Shown here: piece by piece, positions 35,313 to 44,367 of the stretch | Position numbering within the stretch: the stretch's first letter is position 1 | Layout of the letters: every line of letters begins with the position of its first letter | NCBI GenBank assembly: GCA_963781285.1 | Contig: CAWAFI010000017.1 | Span: 227,296-291,295 of the forward strand | Length of the DNA stretch: 64,000 nucleotides | DNA from: CAIWHR01 sp963781285 | Lineage (GTDB): Bacteria; Pseudomonadota; Gammaproteobacteria; Burkholderiales; Casimicrobiaceae | Direction of reading: 5' to 3' | Made by a program: the position numbers and the translations under genes | Notes under the pieces: generated by a model | What the model saw: the letters and a program-made list of their open reading frames with translations, nothing else | Database searches by the model: none | What the model was told of the DNA's origin: nothing

Positions 35313-36536
35313 CTACTTCGCCAGGCCGAAGTCCTTGTCGAAGGTCACGCGGGCGAGGACTTTCGTATCCGCATCCTTTCCCCCCTTCGTGTAGACGACC
35401 AGGATCCCGGTGCGGTTGCCGTCGCGGCACTGGGGCGTCGGATCCGCACAGAATTCGATCGGGCCGGACGCGAGCCCTACGTACTTGATCGTCGCAATCG
35501 CGTCGCGGATGGCGCGCCGATCGTCGGCCAGTGACGCGTCGGTGAGCTTCAGGTTCGCCTTCGTCAATGCCTGTTTCACGATCTGCGCCGTGTCGTAGGC
35601 CTGCGAGAAGTCGTGATCCGGGCAGGCGAACTTGTACTTCTGGTTCACCATCGCGACGAAGTCCTTGGCGATCGGCCGGTCGTCCTTGCAGTTGAACGCG
35701 GCGGCGAAGATCAGCCCGACCGCGGCGTCGCCGGCGAGCACCGGGACCGGCGCATTGCCCGCGGCCGACGCGGCCACGCGCACCACGCTCTTCGGAATGC
35801 CGACTTCGTACGACTGCTGGGCGAGACGCGCCAGCGCATCGAGCTGTCCGCCGATGGCGAGCACTTCGGGATTGAGCGACTTGATCTTCAGCAGATGCGA
35901 GCGGAAGTCGAGGTCGGTTTCCTGCATCTGCGCTTCGTAGACCGGATCGACGTTATAGGTCTTCTTCATGTATTCCATGTACTGCTTGGCGAACGAGATG
36001 CCGGCGCCGTCGGTCGTGTACAGGTACGCGACCTTCTTGCCGACGTTCTCGGCCAGGTACTTGGCGTGGACCGCCGCGTAGAAACGCTCGGAGACCGAAA
36101 CCCGGAAGACCCAGGGGCTGCCCTTCTGCGTGATCGAGGCATTGGTCGAATGCGGGATGATCTGCGGCACGCCTTCCTTGGTCGTGACGTCGACCATCGG
36201 CATCGAGACCGAGCTGCAGGTCGAGCCGACGACCAGGTGGACCTTGTTCTGGTGAATGAACCGGTTGACGTTGGCGATGCCCTTCTCGGGCTTGCATTCG
36301 TCGTCGAGCAGGATGACCTCGATCTTCGCGCCGTTGATGCCACCCGTAGCGTTCACTGCTTCGAGCTGGTCCTTGGTAATCGCGCCGTAGATCAGCCCGG
36401 ACTCGACCAGCATCCGCAGCGTGACGCCGATACGGATGGTCTTGTCCTGCGCGATGGACGGATTGGCGGCGATGCACAAACCCAGCACTGCGATCGCTCC
36501 CGCGCCGTGCGCCGCCCTTGCAAGCATGGTTCTCAT
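35313..36536 (-). CDS. ABC transporter periplasmic binding protein (branched-chain/amide type)
   Basis: The 407-residue protein has a signal peptide (MRTMLARAAHGAGAIAVLGL, cleaved near SIAQ|DK) and the Peripla_BP_6 fold: IRIGVTLRMLVESGLIYGAI, VNATGGINGAKIEVILLDDE, VVGSTCSSVSMPMVDVTTKE, VFRVSVSERFYAAVHAKYLA, YLYTTDGAGISFAKQYMEYM. It captures the substrate for the LivHMGF proteins that follow on the same strand. The first gene of the right-hand operon, it is divergent from the LysR gene with operator A between. Confidence 0.93.
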   Translation of the reverse strand: MRTMLARAAHGAGAIAVLGLCIAANPSIAQDKTIRIGVTLRMLVESGLIYGAITKDQLEAVNATGGINGAKIEVILLDDECKPEKGIANVNRFIHQNKVHLVVGSTCSSVSMPMVDVTTKEGVPQIIPHSTNASITQKGSPWVFRVSVSERFYAAVHAKYLAENVGKKVAYLYTTDGAGISFAKQYMEYMKKTYNVDPVYEAQMQETDLDFRSHLLKIKSLNPEVLAIGGQLDALARLAQQSYEVGIPKSVVRVAASAAGNAPVPVLAGDAAVGLIFAAAFNCKDDRPIAKDFVAMVNQKYKFACPDHDFSQAYDTAQIVKQALTKANLKLTDASLADDRRAIRDAIATIKYVGLASGPIEFCADPTPQCRDGNRTGILVVYTKGGKDADTKVLARVTFDKDFGLAK

Positions 36537-36682
36537 CTGTCACTCCTCCTCACGTTGAACGAACGGGACATCGGACCATTCGGCTCCCGCCCATGGCCAC
36601 TTATTGGTTATCGATCGTGACGGCTGTCGCCTCTGTGATCGGCGCCCGCTGTCCTTGGGGGGACGATAGGATTGCCGTACAT

Positions 36683-36724
36683 TTTTGTCCATGCAATGAT
36701 GTCAAATTGGTCCATTGCGTTTCC
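36683..36724. promoter_or_regulatory. 42-bp operator-like element, copy A
   Basis: TTTTGTCCATGCAATGA, 14 bases, then ATTGCGTTTCC, between the binding-protein gene (start 36536) and the LysR ATG at 36730. It contains the dyad GCAATG (36693-36698) and CATTGC (36713-36718), with a 14-base spacer. Copy B at 28414-28455 has the same ends and length. It ends 5 bases before the LysR start, so LysR may block its own expression while activating the operon to the left. Confidence 0.7.
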
Positions 36725-36729
36725 TAATT

Positions 36730-37671
36730 ATGGAGCCCGAACTCGGCGCGGTGCCCCGCGACGCCCGGATGCTCGTCCTGTTCGACGAGATCTACCGCAC
36801 CCGGAGCATGACCCGCGCGGCCGAGCGGCTCGCGTTGAGCCAACCGACCGCCAGCATATGGCTCTCCAAGCTTCGACGCCAGTGGCATGACCCCCTTTTC
36901 GTGCGCACGTCGGCCGGGATGCAGCCGACACCGCACGCCGACGCGCTGATCGGCCCGGCGCGCGAGGCGCTCGCGCTGCTGCGAGGTCTCTCCGGCGGTG
37001 CGCCGGCATTCGATCCGAAGGGCGCGCAGCGAAGGTTCCGCATCTGCATGACCGACGCGAGCCACATCACGCTGCTGCCCCGGCTGCTTGCTCACATCCG
37101 CGCCGTGGCTCCCGCCGTGCAGCTCGACGTCGTGAACATTTCCGCTGCCACGGCGCACCTGTTGGAGACGGGCGAGGCCGACCTCGCGCTGGGCTTCATT
37201 CCCGGGCTCGAAGCCGGATTCCACGAGCAGCGGCTCTATAAGCAGGATTTCATCTGCCTGGTCAGCGCGCAGCACCCGCGCATCCGGGCGGATTTCACGG
37301 CTCGGGCATACAAGGAGGAGGCGCACATCGGGATCCTGTCGTCGACGAGCTACCCGATGCTGCAAAGTTCCCTCAGGAGGCAGGGCATCGAGCGCCACGT
37401 GCAGCTCGAACTACCCGGCTTTCTGGGTCTGGCGGCCATTGTTTCGTCGACCGACCTGATCGCCACGGTTCCGCGCACGATCGGCGAAACCCTCGCCCAA
37501 ATGGGGCCGATCAGGGTGTTTCCGTGCCCGGTCAGGATTCCCACGTTCACGGTCAAGCAGTACTGGCATGTACGCTACCATCACGATCCCGGCCTGCGGT
37601 GGCTACGCGGTGTGTGCGCGCAGCTCTTCACGCGGACCGAGCAACGACCGGGCAGAGCGCAGACCGCGTAG
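36730..37671 (+). CDS. LysR-family transcriptional regulator
   Basis: The 313-residue protein (ATG 36730; a TTG at 36715 is also open) has the winged-helix LysR N-terminus (MLVLFDEIYRTRSMTRAAER, LALSQPTASIWLSKLRRQW, PLFVRTSAGMQPTPHA) and a two-lobed effector domain (RFRICMTDASHITLLPRLLA, VVNISAATAHLLETGEADLALGFIPG, LYKQDFICLVSAQHPRI). It is divergent from the ABC-transporter operon and probably controls it through the 42-bp element. The C-terminus has a basic extra tail of about 15 residues. Confidence 0.92.
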   Translation: MEPELGAVPRDARMLVLFDEIYRTRSMTRAAERLALSQPTASIWLSKLRRQWHDPLFVRTSAGMQPTPHADALIGPAREALALLRGLSGGAPAFDPKGAQRRFRICMTDASHITLLPRLLAHIRAVAPAVQLDVVNISAATAHLLETGEADLALGFIPGLEAGFHEQRLYKQDFICLVSAQHPRIRADFTARAYKEEAHIGILSSTSYPMLQSSLRRQGIERHVQLELPGFLGLAAIVSSTDLIATVPRTIGETLAQMGPIRVFPCPVRIPTFTVKQYWHVRYHHDPGLRWLRGVCAQLFTRTEQRPGRAQTA

Positions 37672-37702
37672 CGCAATAGGGCTCGGTCAGGCACCGGCAG
37701 AA

Positions 37703-38581
37703 CTACGCATTCAACACGCGTTCCAGTTCGCTTGCGGCGGCTTGCAGGCGCGCGAGGAACCGATCTGCCATTTGTTCCACCGGCACGACGCCACTCTTGA
37801 CGATGGCATTGATGCCGACAAAGGGCGTACCGACCCTGCTTTTCACCGGTACGGCCATCGTGCACAGGCGCGACTCCCGATGCTGGTCGGCAATCGCGTA
37901 GCCATTCCGCCGCACCGCTTTCAATGCTTGCCTCAGGGCCTGCGGATCCGCAAGCGTGTTCTCGGTGTACCTGACGAGTCTGACGCGTGCGAGGTAGCCG
38001 GCGAGTTCCGCTTCGTTGAAATGGGCGAGCAGAACCAGCCCGATGGACGAGCAGTACAACGGAGCCCGCCCGCCTACGTTGAGCTGCAGGGACATGATTC
38101 GCGACGATGTGCCGCGTGCCAGATACACGATTTCGTCGCCGTCGAGTATGGCGAGCGAGCACGACTGGTGCAAATCGTCGGTCAATCGATCCAGCACCGG
38201 TTGTGCCAGGGCCGGCAACGGATTCCCGGAGATGTATGCATGGCTGAACGCCATCACCTTCGGGCGCAGGAAGTACCGCTGCGACTCGTCCACCGCAACG
38301 TAGCCCAGCTCGCAGAGCGTATGGAGACTCCGTCCCACGGCGGCACGTGAAATCCCTGTCCGGTGGCTGACCTGGGCCATCGACAGGTGCCGCCATTTCT
38401 CCGAGAAGGCCAACAGCACCGCAAGACCCCGTGCCAGCGACATGACGAAGGCGCGATCGTCGGCGGCACGAACATACGTCCCGATGCGGAGTCGCGACTT
38501 GCCGGTGCCGGCCACCGGGCGCTTCTTGCGACTGGCGGCCTCGTGTGCCGAACTACCGGCCTTCCTTCGTAGGGCGGGCAT
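37703..38581 (-). CDS. IclR-family transcriptional regulator 2
   Basis: The 292-residue product (ATG 38581: MPALRRKAGSSAHEAASRKK) has the IclR DNA-binding domain (FVMSLARGLAVLLAFSEKWR, LSMAQVSHRTGISRAAVGRSLHTL, YVAVDESQRYFLRP) and effector domain (LDRLTDDLHQSCSLAILDGDE, IVYLARGTSSRIMSLQLNVGGRAPLYCSSIG, ALKAVRRNGYAIADQHRESRL). Frame is open further upstream without conservation. A near-perfect palindrome at 38710-38730 lies upstream, ahead of the divergent AroE-like 2 gene. The PcaR/PobR-like layout suggests an aromatic or alicyclic acid effector. Confidence 0.92.
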   Translation of the reverse strand: MPALRRKAGSSAHEAASRKKRPVAGTGKSRLRIGTYVRAADDRAFVMSLARGLAVLLAFSEKWRHLSMAQVSHRTGISRAAVGRSLHTLCELGYVAVDESQRYFLRPKVMAFSHAYISGNPLPALAQPVLDRLTDDLHQSCSLAILDGDEIVYLARGTSSRIMSLQLNVGGRAPLYCSSIGLVLLAHFNEAELAGYLARVRLVRYTENTLADPQALRQALKAVRRNGYAIADQHRESRLCTMAVPVKSRVGTPFVGINAIVKSGVVPVEQMADRFLARLQAAASELERVLNA

Positions 38582-38709
38582 CTGGATGGCGTGTGGGCGC
38601 GCGCGACGTGTGAGCGGCGCAGCGGCGCAGATAGTCCGTTGGCGGCGAATATCCCGTGAACGCGGACGGCGGTCAACAGGCCCGCACACCTCGGAGGTCC
38701 CCAAGAGGA

Positions 38710-38730
38710 ACTGTTCGCATTGCGAACAGT
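38710..38730. promoter_or_regulatory. Perfect palindrome, candidate IclR operator
   Basis: ACTGTTCGC-ATT-GCGAACAGT has 9-bp arms (38710-38718 and 38722-38730). The core GTTCGCATTGCGAAC (38713-38727) has the form GTTC-NN-ATT-NN-GAAC shared with 15798-15812. It lies between the IclR 2 gene and the divergent AroE-like 2 gene. Its shape resembles the 15-bp boxes described for PcaR-type IclR regulators. The remaining 38582-38924 gap holds no gene I can support. Confidence 0.65.
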
Positions 38731-38924
38731 GCCGGTGCGAAGTTGTTGACCGGTCAGTGTCGTTACCGCTGAAATGAGGCCATTCGAGCGACAAGCGAAC
38801 AACACCGCAAATGAGCCGCACCGCATCTCAAGCAGCGCCCTTCAGACAGCCTCCCGCCGGCTTGGGGCGGGCGGCGGCTGAGACGTCCCGCCAAGGAGGA
38901 CTCGCAGCGATCAAGGGTTCCACG

Positions 38925-39746
38925 ATGGTCTACGCCATCCTGGGTACGCCGCTGTTTCGCGTGCGGGCGCCCCTTCTTTTCAATCGCTACTTCGACCGGG
39001 TCGGCGCCGACGCCGTCTTCATTCCGTTGAGCATCGAACGCGATTATTCGTCCTTCGTGCGGCAGTTGTTTCGGGCCGACAACGTTGCCGGCGCCATCGT
39101 AACGTTGCCTCACAAGCGAACGATCGACGTGCTCGATGACTGGAGTCCCACCGTTGGCGTGGCCCGGGCGTGTAACGTCATCGTGAAGCGACCCGACGGT
39201 AGCCTCTATGGAGACATCGTCGATGGTATCGGCTTCGCCCTCGGACTCAGGCACGCGAGTTTCACGTTCGGCAATGCCAGGTGCCTGCTGGTTGGCAGTG
39301 GCGGCGCGGGAGCGGCCATCGCCGCCGCCCTGGTCGCCGAGGGCATCGCGTACCTTGGCGTAAACAGTCGCAGCGCCGACTCGGCCGCGGCTCTGGTCGG
39401 GCGTCTGCGCGACTACGCCAACCGTTTCGACGTTCGAATCGAACTTGCTACGAATGACCCGAGCGGCTACGACCTGATCGTCAACGCAACACCCCTGGGC
39501 ATGAACGACGGCGACCCATTGCCCATCGATGTGACTCGCCTCACAGCCGCAACGACGGTCGCCGACATCGTGATGGGGGACGTGACGCCGCTGCTGCGTG
39601 CGGCCGCAGCGCGCGGATGCAAGACGCAGCCGGGCACGAAAATGCTGATCGAGCAGGCGCCTTCAGTGCTCGCGTTGTGGGGATTCGGGTCGGTCACCTC
39701 GGAGGAGATTCATGAACTGACCGACTCGTTCGGTTGGCCGCCGTAA
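38925..39746 (+). CDS. Shikimate dehydrogenase-like enzyme (AroE-like 2)
   Basis: The 273-residue product (ATG 38925) keeps the catalytic dyad of AroE: VTLPHKRTIDV (Lys64) and YGDIVDGIGFAL (Asp100). The NADP site reads LLVGSGGAGAAIAAALVAEG, followed by NDPSGYDLIVNATPLGMNDGDP. The Ser-x-Ser carboxylate motif is lost: the loop reads ILGTPLFRVRAPLLFN. The frame is open to 38811, but homology starts near 38925. A purine run GGAGGA sits about 25 bases upstream, rather far for a ribosome site. The IclR gene is divergent. Confidence 0.88.
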   Translation: MVYAILGTPLFRVRAPLLFNRYFDRVGADAVFIPLSIERDYSSFVRQLFRADNVAGAIVTLPHKRTIDVLDDWSPTVGVARACNVIVKRPDGSLYGDIVDGIGFALGLRHASFTFGNARCLLVGSGGAGAAIAAALVAEGIAYLGVNSRSADSAAALVGRLRDYANRFDVRIELATNDPSGYDLIVNATPLGMNDGDPLPIDVTRLTAATTVADIVMGDVTPLLRAAAARGCKTQPGTKMLIEQAPSVLALWGFGSVTSEEIHELTDSFGWPP

Positions 39747-39840
39747 CTTCGCTGCGACCCCGGCGACGACGTGCACTCGCAACATGAGGTGCGTAGCGAC
39801 GCGGAGGTCGACAAGCGCAGCGGAGCCTGAAATTCAATGA

Positions 39841-40521
39841 CTTCGTTCTCGGGAAGCAAAGACGGTGTCCATCATCTGGCAGAACAATGACTTCGGCAAG
39901 GGTGGGCGCGACGAAATCGTGAAGGCGTTCGAGGCCGACGGGATCAAGGTTCTCGTGGACATATCCACGGATCCCGGGCAACTCGACTTCACCGATCCGG
40001 TCATGAAGGTCATCCGCGCCAACGCCGACGTCACCTTCGTGTACCTTGTGGAAGACGAGTCGGCGCGAATCCTCAAGGAATTCAGGAAACGGGGATTCGA
40101 CAGGCCGCTCGTCGGCGAGACCTCGCTCATCGGGCAGAAAGTGATCGATCTGGCGGGAGGTGCGGCAAATGGAGTGACGGGACACGTGGGATTGACGGCG
40201 GACGCGCCGATTCCCGCGATGCGCAAGTTCGCCGCGGAATACAAGCGAGCTTACGGGTCGCTTCCCGATCACAATGCGATCAAGGGCTATCTCGCCATCA
40301 ACGTGATAAAGGCCGCAACGGAAAAGGTTGGCAAGGTCGACTCGAAAGCGTTGGCCAAGGCGATGAAGGGGATCTCGCTGTCGGCTTCGCAAACCCCGGG
40401 CCTGCTGATGGATGTCAGATACGATGACAAAGGCGATATCGATCGCGAGAGCTTCATCGTCAAGGTAAGCAACGGCAAGCAGGAAATCCTGCAGGTCCTT
40501 CCGCCGCTGGCCGCGAAGTGA
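39841..40521 (+). pseudogene. Truncated ABC binding-protein gene (3' part only)
   Basis: The frame reads KTVSIIWQNNDFGKGGRDEI, then DISTDPGQLDFTDPVMKVIR, LKEFRKRGFDRPLVGETSLI, GLTADAPIPAMRKFAAEYKR and ends VLPPLAAK at 40521. It matches the last ~60% of the binding protein at 48469-49614 and lacks a signal peptide and the first ~150 residues. An in-frame stop at 39838-39840 ends the open frame just before the homology. A GTG at 39865 could give a stub protein but it could not be exported. Confidence 0.75.
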
Positions 40522-40553
40522 CGTGTCTATACGTTTCAGACGGGACGGAACCC

Positions 40554-41372
40554 ATGGCAAGTGAGCGTATCTCTGTAGTCACCGGCGCGGCGAGCGGCAT
40601 CGGACGAGCGACTGCCGTGCGGCTGGCCGCGGCGGGCGACCGGGTGATCGTGGCCGATCTGAACGAACCGGCCGGTAGCACCGTGGTCGACACGATTCGC
40701 AAGGCTGGCGGCAAGGCGGACTTTCGCCGCGTGGATGTCGCGGCCGATGCTTCGGTCGACGATCTTGCACGTGGCGTCGAAAGCGATTTCGGACCCGTCG
40801 CCGTGCTCGTGAACTCCGCGGGCGTGTTGCAGAACGTCGCGGCGATCGAGTCGTTCAGTCTCGAAGAGCACGACAAGGTGTGGGCGATCAACTATCGCGG
40901 CACGTACCTGTGTTGCCGGGCGTTTGCGCCGCGCATGGCCAAGCGGCACGCGGGAAGCATCGTGAACATTTCATCGACTTCCGCAGTCGATGCGATGCCG
41001 CTCATTGCCTACGGACCGAGCAAGGCGGCAATTCAAAACCTGACGGCGATTCTTGCCGTCGAGCTCGGCCCGGACAACGTTCGCGTCAACGCCGTCATGC
41101 CCGGATACGTCCTGACCGAGCAGATGCAGGCGCGAATCGATGCCGGCAAGCGTGACCCCCGCTCCATGCAGGGTCACAGCGCCCTCGGTCGAATGGTTGC
41201 GCCCGAAGATGTCGCCAACGGCATTCACTTCCTGTGTTCCGACGCGGCATCCTGCATCACCGGCATCGTGCTTCCCATCGATGCCGGGTACCTCGCGGCC
41301 GTCAGCTATCTCCATCACCCCGGCCTCGGTGGAGTCCATCCGCGGCGAGCGGACAAGGCGCCGATTGCGTGA
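40554..41372 (+). CDS. Short-chain dehydrogenase/reductase (SDR 4)
   Basis: The 272-residue product (ATG 40554: MASERISVVTGAASGIGRAT) is a classical SDR: cofactor loop TGAASGIGRA, VLVNSAGVLQNVAAIESFS, ISSTSAVDAMPLIAYGPSKAAIQNL with Ser, Tyr and Lys in place, and RVNAVMPGYVLTEQMQARID. The C-terminal AVSYLHHPGLGGVHPRRADK is extra. It follows the truncated binding-protein gene by 32 bases and shares its strand with AroE-like 2. Confidence 0.9.
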   Translation: MASERISVVTGAASGIGRATAVRLAAAGDRVIVADLNEPAGSTVVDTIRKAGGKADFRRVDVAADASVDDLARGVESDFGPVAVLVNSAGVLQNVAAIESFSLEEHDKVWAINYRGTYLCCRAFAPRMAKRHAGSIVNISSTSAVDAMPLIAYGPSKAAIQNLTAILAVELGPDNVRVNAVMPGYVLTEQMQARIDAGKRDPRSMQGHSALGRMVAPEDVANGIHFLCSDAASCITGIVLPIDAGYLAAVSYLHHPGLGGVHPRRADKAPIA

Positions 41373-41426
41373 CCGCAGGGCGATGGACGCGCACGCAGCG
41401 CTCTGCGGATGAAGAGCGAAATGGCC

Positions 41427-42449
41427 CTAACTCGGAAGCCCTCGCCACTGCCCGCTGCGCGCTGATTCGAACAGGGCCTCGATGATGCGCAGCGTGAGCA
41501 ACGAGTCCTCGATCGGCCAGCTCGGCACCGGTTCGCCGCGCAGGTACCGGGAGAACCGATCGACCTGCAGCGTGTACTGATTCACCGGCTCGAAGGCATG
41601 CGTCGCAGTTTCGAAGCTGCCGGCGCTCGTGTGGTCGCCGACGTAGACGTGGCACGCCGTGGGTCGACCGTGCGCATACGGAAAATCGCAGCGCAGCCAG
41701 CCGTTGGTGGCCAGGATCGAGAACTGCTGATGCGTGGCCCACGCCGAGGGCCCGCTCTGCGAGCCGACGGTGAAGCTGGCATGACTGTCCCCGTAATCCA
41801 GCAGCGCCGTCGAGAGCCGATCGATCCCCCACACCGGGTCGCGGTCGATTGCGGCCAGCACCCGCTTCGGGGCGCGGCGAAATACCGCGCTGCACGCGCT
41901 GATCGTGTACGAACCCAAGTCGTAGAGCGCGCCGCCGCCCTGGTCCGGGTTGTTGCGAATGTCGTTCGGATCGAGGAACTGCTTCGCGAGCGTGCACTGC
42001 ACGGCGCGCGGCGCGCCGATCGCTCCGGAGGTCAGCAGTTCGTCGATCTTCGCCCACTGCGGATGATTGCGGTAGGAAAATGCCTCCTCGATGTGCCGCC
42101 CGCTGCGGTCGCGCGCGGCGATCAGCGTGAGCACATCGTTCGAGGAGAGGCAGAGCGGCTTTTCGCACAGCACGTGCTTGCCGGCCGCGAGCGCCCGTAC
42201 CGACCACTCGACATGCAGGTGATTGGGCACCGGAACGTACAGCGCTTCGATCTCCGGATCGTCGATCAGCGCCTCGTACGATCCGAAATCCCGCGCAATG
42301 CCGAATTCCTTCGCGACGGCCTTCGCCTTGTCCGCGCTGCGCGACGCAATGCCGACGAGGCTGCCGGCGGTGGCCCCTTTCATCGCGGGGATGAAGCGCG
42401 AGGTCGCGATCGCCGCGGCGCCGAGTATCCCCCACCGGACCGGATTCAT
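41427..42449 (-). CDS. Gfo/Idh/MocA-family oxidoreductase (Gfo 3)
   Basis: The 340-residue protein (ATG 42449: MNPVRWGILGAAAIATSRFI) has the Rossmann start, PNHLHVEWSVRALAAGKHVLCEKPLCL (EKP motif) and the second domain (EEAFSYRNHPQWAKIDELLT, GGGALYDLGSYTISACSAVF). It overlaps the enoyl-CoA hydratase frame closely and is convergent with SDR 4. Sequence is closer to dimeric dihydrodiol/glucose-fructose-type enzymes than to Gfo 1. It may oxidise a sugar or cyclitol. Confidence 0.92.
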   Translation of the reverse strand: MNPVRWGILGAAAIATSRFIPAMKGATAGSLVGIASRSADKAKAVAKEFGIARDFGSYEALIDDPEIEALYVPVPNHLHVEWSVRALAAGKHVLCEKPLCLSSNDVLTLIAARDRSGRHIEEAFSYRNHPQWAKIDELLTSGAIGAPRAVQCTLAKQFLDPNDIRNNPDQGGGALYDLGSYTISACSAVFRRAPKRVLAAIDRDPVWGIDRLSTALLDYGDSHASFTVGSQSGPSAWATHQQFSILATNGWLRCDFPYAHGRPTACHVYVGDHTSAGSFETATHAFEPVNQYTLQVDRFSRYLRGEPVPSWPIEDSLLTLRIIEALFESARSGQWRGLPS

Positions 42450-42462
42450 GGCCGTACCGCGT

Positions 42463-43306
42463 TCACCGGGCGAGCCACCGGGGTTTGCGCTTTTCCGCGA
42501 AGGCGCGCGGACCTTCCTTGGCGTCCTCGCTCGCGAGCATGCGTTCGGCGGCCGGATAGTGCCTGCGCATAGCCGCGGCGAGATCCGGCTCCGCCACGCT
42601 TTGCAGCATCACCTGCTTCGATGCCTCGAGCGCCAACGGCGCGCAGGCGAGCATGTCGCGTGCGAGGCCTGCGCGCGGTCCAGCGCCGTGCCGCGCGGCA
42701 CGACCTCAGCGCCTGCGCGCGCTCCATCGCCATGCCGCGCGGCACGACTTCGTTGACGAGACCGATCCGGCGCGCCTCGTCGGCCGGAATGCGCTTGGCG
42801 GTGAGGACGAGCCACATCGCCTCCTTCATCGGCATCTGGCGGGCGAGGCGCTGTAGCGCCCCGCCGCCGAGCGCTGCCAGGCCCACCAGCGGTTCCGGCA
42901 ACGCGAACTCGGCATGGTCCGAAGCGATCGCGAGATCGCAGGCGGCGACGATTTCCACGCCGCCGCCGAGGCACAGACCATTCACCGCGGCGATCACCGG
43001 CTTCCACAGGTCGAACCGCTTGGTGATACCGGCAAAGCCGCCCGGCGGATACTCGTACGGGCCGCTCCTCGCCAGCGACTTGAGATCGGTGCCGACGCAG
43101 AAGGCGCGATCGCCCACGCCGGTGATGATCGCCACGCGCAGTTCCGGATCGGCGGCGTACAGGTCGAACGCGCGGTCAAGCTCGATATGCGCGTCCTCGT
43201 GCAGCGAATTGAGGACTTCGGGACGGTCGATCGTGATCGTCAGGATCGCCCCATCACGATCCAGTCGGCAATACCGAAAGCCACTCATTGGCGTAGCTGC
43301 GTTCAT
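42463..43306 (-). CDS. Enoyl-CoA hydratase/isomerase, with an internal near-duplicate and frameshift
   Basis: From ATG 43306 the crotonase fold is clear: RLDRDGAILTITIDRPEVLN, VGDRAFCVGTDLKSLAR, KPVIAAVNGLCLGGGVEIVAACDLAIA, LPEPLVGLAALGGGALQRL. After NEVVPRGMAMERAQAL (about 42720) the frame is lost; a second, slightly different copy of the same ~47-base stretch (VVPRGTALDRAQA) follows before MLACAPLALEASKQVMLQSV resumes near 42654 and runs to 42463. The repeat looks like a joining error between two alleles. Restored, the protein would be about 265 residues with a normal hydratase layout. Confidence 0.75.
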
Positions 43307-43342
43307 CGGTTACGGTTCCTCGTTTGGCCGCTCGATTTCGCC

Positions 43343-44367
43343 TTAGCGTTTCCGCCGCGCGTTGAACTCGGCAAGGCAATCCTCGATGACTCGCGCGGTG
43401 CGCGCCGCCGTTTCGCCGGTACTGGGACAGCGCCCGCTGCCGTTCATCTCGTCGACGATGGTCTGAATCAGCGGCTGGTGAACGTAGGGCGGGTCGGCGA
43501 CCGGGATTTCCTCCACCGCATCGCCGCGCAGGATGCGAATCGGCACCGGCGGGCGGCCCGGCAGGAGGTGCGAGCGGCGGGAACGTCGAAAACCGGATGC
43601 GCCCGCTCTCGCCGACGATCTCGTTGTATTCGTCGTCGCAGTCGGCGGTGAAGCACCACGCCCCGCTGCCATGGACCCCGGAGGCGAAGCGGTACGCGGC
43701 CGTCACGACGTCCTCCGGCGGGTAGACGCCCGCCTGGTTGTCCGCGAAGGCGCGCACGGTTTCGATCGGCCCGAGGATGAAGTCCAGGATGTCGAGGGTG
43801 TGGCCAACGGCTTCGAAGAAGATGCCGCCGCCGGAGCGTGCGGGGTCGAGCCGCCAGCCCCAAAAGGGGCCGCGCATCTGCTCCGGCGTCGGAAGCCGCT
43901 GGAAGTGGCGCGTGATCACCATGCGGAGGGCACCGATCGCGCCGCTTTGCACCAGGTCGCGGACGGCGAGGAAGCGCGGCAGCGCGCGCCGGTAATACGC
44001 GACCCATAGCGGGACGCCCGCTTCGCGGCACGCCGCGATCATCGCGATGACAATCGGCGTGATTCATCGCCATCGGCTTTTCGCTCAGCACCGGCTTGCC
44101 GGCCGCCGCACAGCGCAGCACGAAGTCGCGATGCGATTCGGTCATCGTCGCGACATACACGGCATCGATGTCGGGGGCGCGGATGATCGCGTCGGCGTCG
44201 TCATGCCAGCGCGCCACGCCGTGGCGCCGCGCGAAGTCCTCGGCGCGCGCCGCGTTGCGGTCGGCGACCGCGACGAGTTGCGAGTTCGCGGCCCGATAGA
44301 AACCGGGCCCGCTTTTCGTCTCGGCCACCTCGCCGCAACCGATCAGCCCCCAGCGAATCGTCTTCAC
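43343..44367 (-). CDS. Gfo/Idh/MocA-family oxidoreductase (Gfo 4), two frameshifts
   Basis: From GTG 44367 the frame reads VKTIRWGLIGCGEVAETKSG, then HGVARWHDDADAIIRAPDID and VYVATMTESHRDFVLRCAAAGKPVLSEKPMA; at about 44046 one extra base moves it to MIAACREAGVPLWVAYYRRA with ILDFILGPIETVRAFADNQ; a second change near 43565 leads to PVPIRILRGDAVEEIPVADP, ending at 43343. It is a close paralogue of Gfo 1. Restored length is about 330 residues, so it looks functional apart from the shifts. Confidence 0.8.

Noticed and set aside
36715..36729. TTG start giving a five-residue longer LysR protein
   Set aside because: The ATG at 36730 is a better start, and the TTG lies inside the 42-bp element.
15569..41400. 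Possibility that the accessory region is a transposon or genomic island
   Set aside because: I saw no integrase, transposase, tRNA or flanking direct repeat, so there is no direct sign of a mobile element.
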